Of a DNA stretch of 64,000 bases, positions 63,804-64,000 are shown piece after piece. Position 1 is the stretch's first letter. Each line of letters begins with the position of its first letter. The position numbers and the translations under genes are program-made. This stretch comes from Okapia johnstoni. Taxonomy: Eukaryota > Chordata > Mammalia > Artiodactyla > Giraffidae. A model generated the notes under the pieces. It did no database searches, was not told where the DNA came from, and was given only the letters and a program-made list of their open reading frames with translations. The stretch spans positions 86,564,001 to 86,628,000 of the forward strand of contig CM044318.1 of assembly GCA_024291935.2 (NCBI GenBank). The letters are read 5' to 3'.

Positions 63804-64000
63804 AACTGGGTGTTATTTTTGCTTTGGCTCCATCCCATCATTCTTTCTGGAGTTATTTCTCCACTGATCTCCAGTAGCATATTGGGCACCTACTGACCTG
63901 GGGAGTTCATCTTTCAGTGTCCTATCTTTTTGCCTTTCATACTGTTCATGGGGTTCTCAAGGCAGGAATGCTGAAGTGGTTTGCCATGCCCTTCTCCAGT

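Larger units (their letters stand above)
61648..64000 (-). mobile_element. BovB LINE, antisense, long but internally deleted, continues past window
   Basis: Runs from the 3' end (AGTTCAGTTCATTCAATCAC) to the window edge in the 5' region (GTTTGCCATGCCCTTCTCCA). The 3' RT tail, part of the linker and the endonuclease are present. A short gap lies near 62227 and a rearranged patch near 62265. A large deletion near 62333 joins GTTATTGATATTT to GCAGCACTTTCACAC, removing most of the polymerase core. It cannot encode a working polymerase. Confidence 0.96.

Overview
The window is mammalian nuclear DNA from a pecoran ruminant (cattle, sheep, goat or a close relative). The evidence is repeat content. 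There are many tRNA-Glu-derived Bov-tA SINEs, CHR-type SINEs, ten pieces of the RTE-type LINE BovB, ruminant L1 3' ends and ruminant-type LTRs. Beneath them lie pan-mammalian fossils: L1M, MIR, MaLR/MLT1 LTRs, MER5A, Tigger1 and a mariner MITE. I cannot decide the species. I found no host protein-coding gene, tRNA, rRNA, CRISPR array or operon. By my rough sum about 30% is recognisable mobile DNA; the rest is single-copy intergenic or intronic sequence.

Layout. 0-9.4 kb: an antisense LTR at the left edge, several SINEs, a (GT)21 microsatellite, and a cluster of BovB, Tigger1 and mariner pieces near 8.0-8.8 kb. 9.4-14 kb: mostly single-copy, GC-rich from 10 to 12 kb, with an old MaLR LTR. 14-17 kb: three BovB fragments. 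17-31 kb: GC-rich DNA with L1M, MER5A, SINE and MIR insertions, a 22-bp minisatellite, a MaLR LTR and a small CpG-rich island at 26.5-26.7 kb. 31-36 kb: one BovB and two antisense L1M 3' halves, part of one repeated 1.3 kb further on. 36-41 kb: repeat-poor. 41-48 kb: L1M, CHR, BovB, MIR and SINE insertions. 48-53.5 kb: a run of LTR-derived pieces. 55.7-57.3 kb: an old L1M split by a 1-kb BovB. 58.8-64 kb: ruminant L1 3' end, further L1 remnants and the largest BovB, which runs off the right edge.

The elements do not work together as a pathway; they form nested insertion layers. BovB sits inside L1M 3' UTR, inside L1 ORF2 and inside an old hAT-like transposon. Bov-tA copies sit inside a CHR SINE, and a young L1 end sits inside an L1M. 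Every BovB copy is dead: truncation, recurrent stop codons, and changes at catalytic positions. The most useful leads for unknown function are a few splice-site-bounded exon candidates, the CpG island and repeat-free blocks that look like conserved regulatory DNA. All need comparative or RNA data. I did not find a convincing undescribed biological system.
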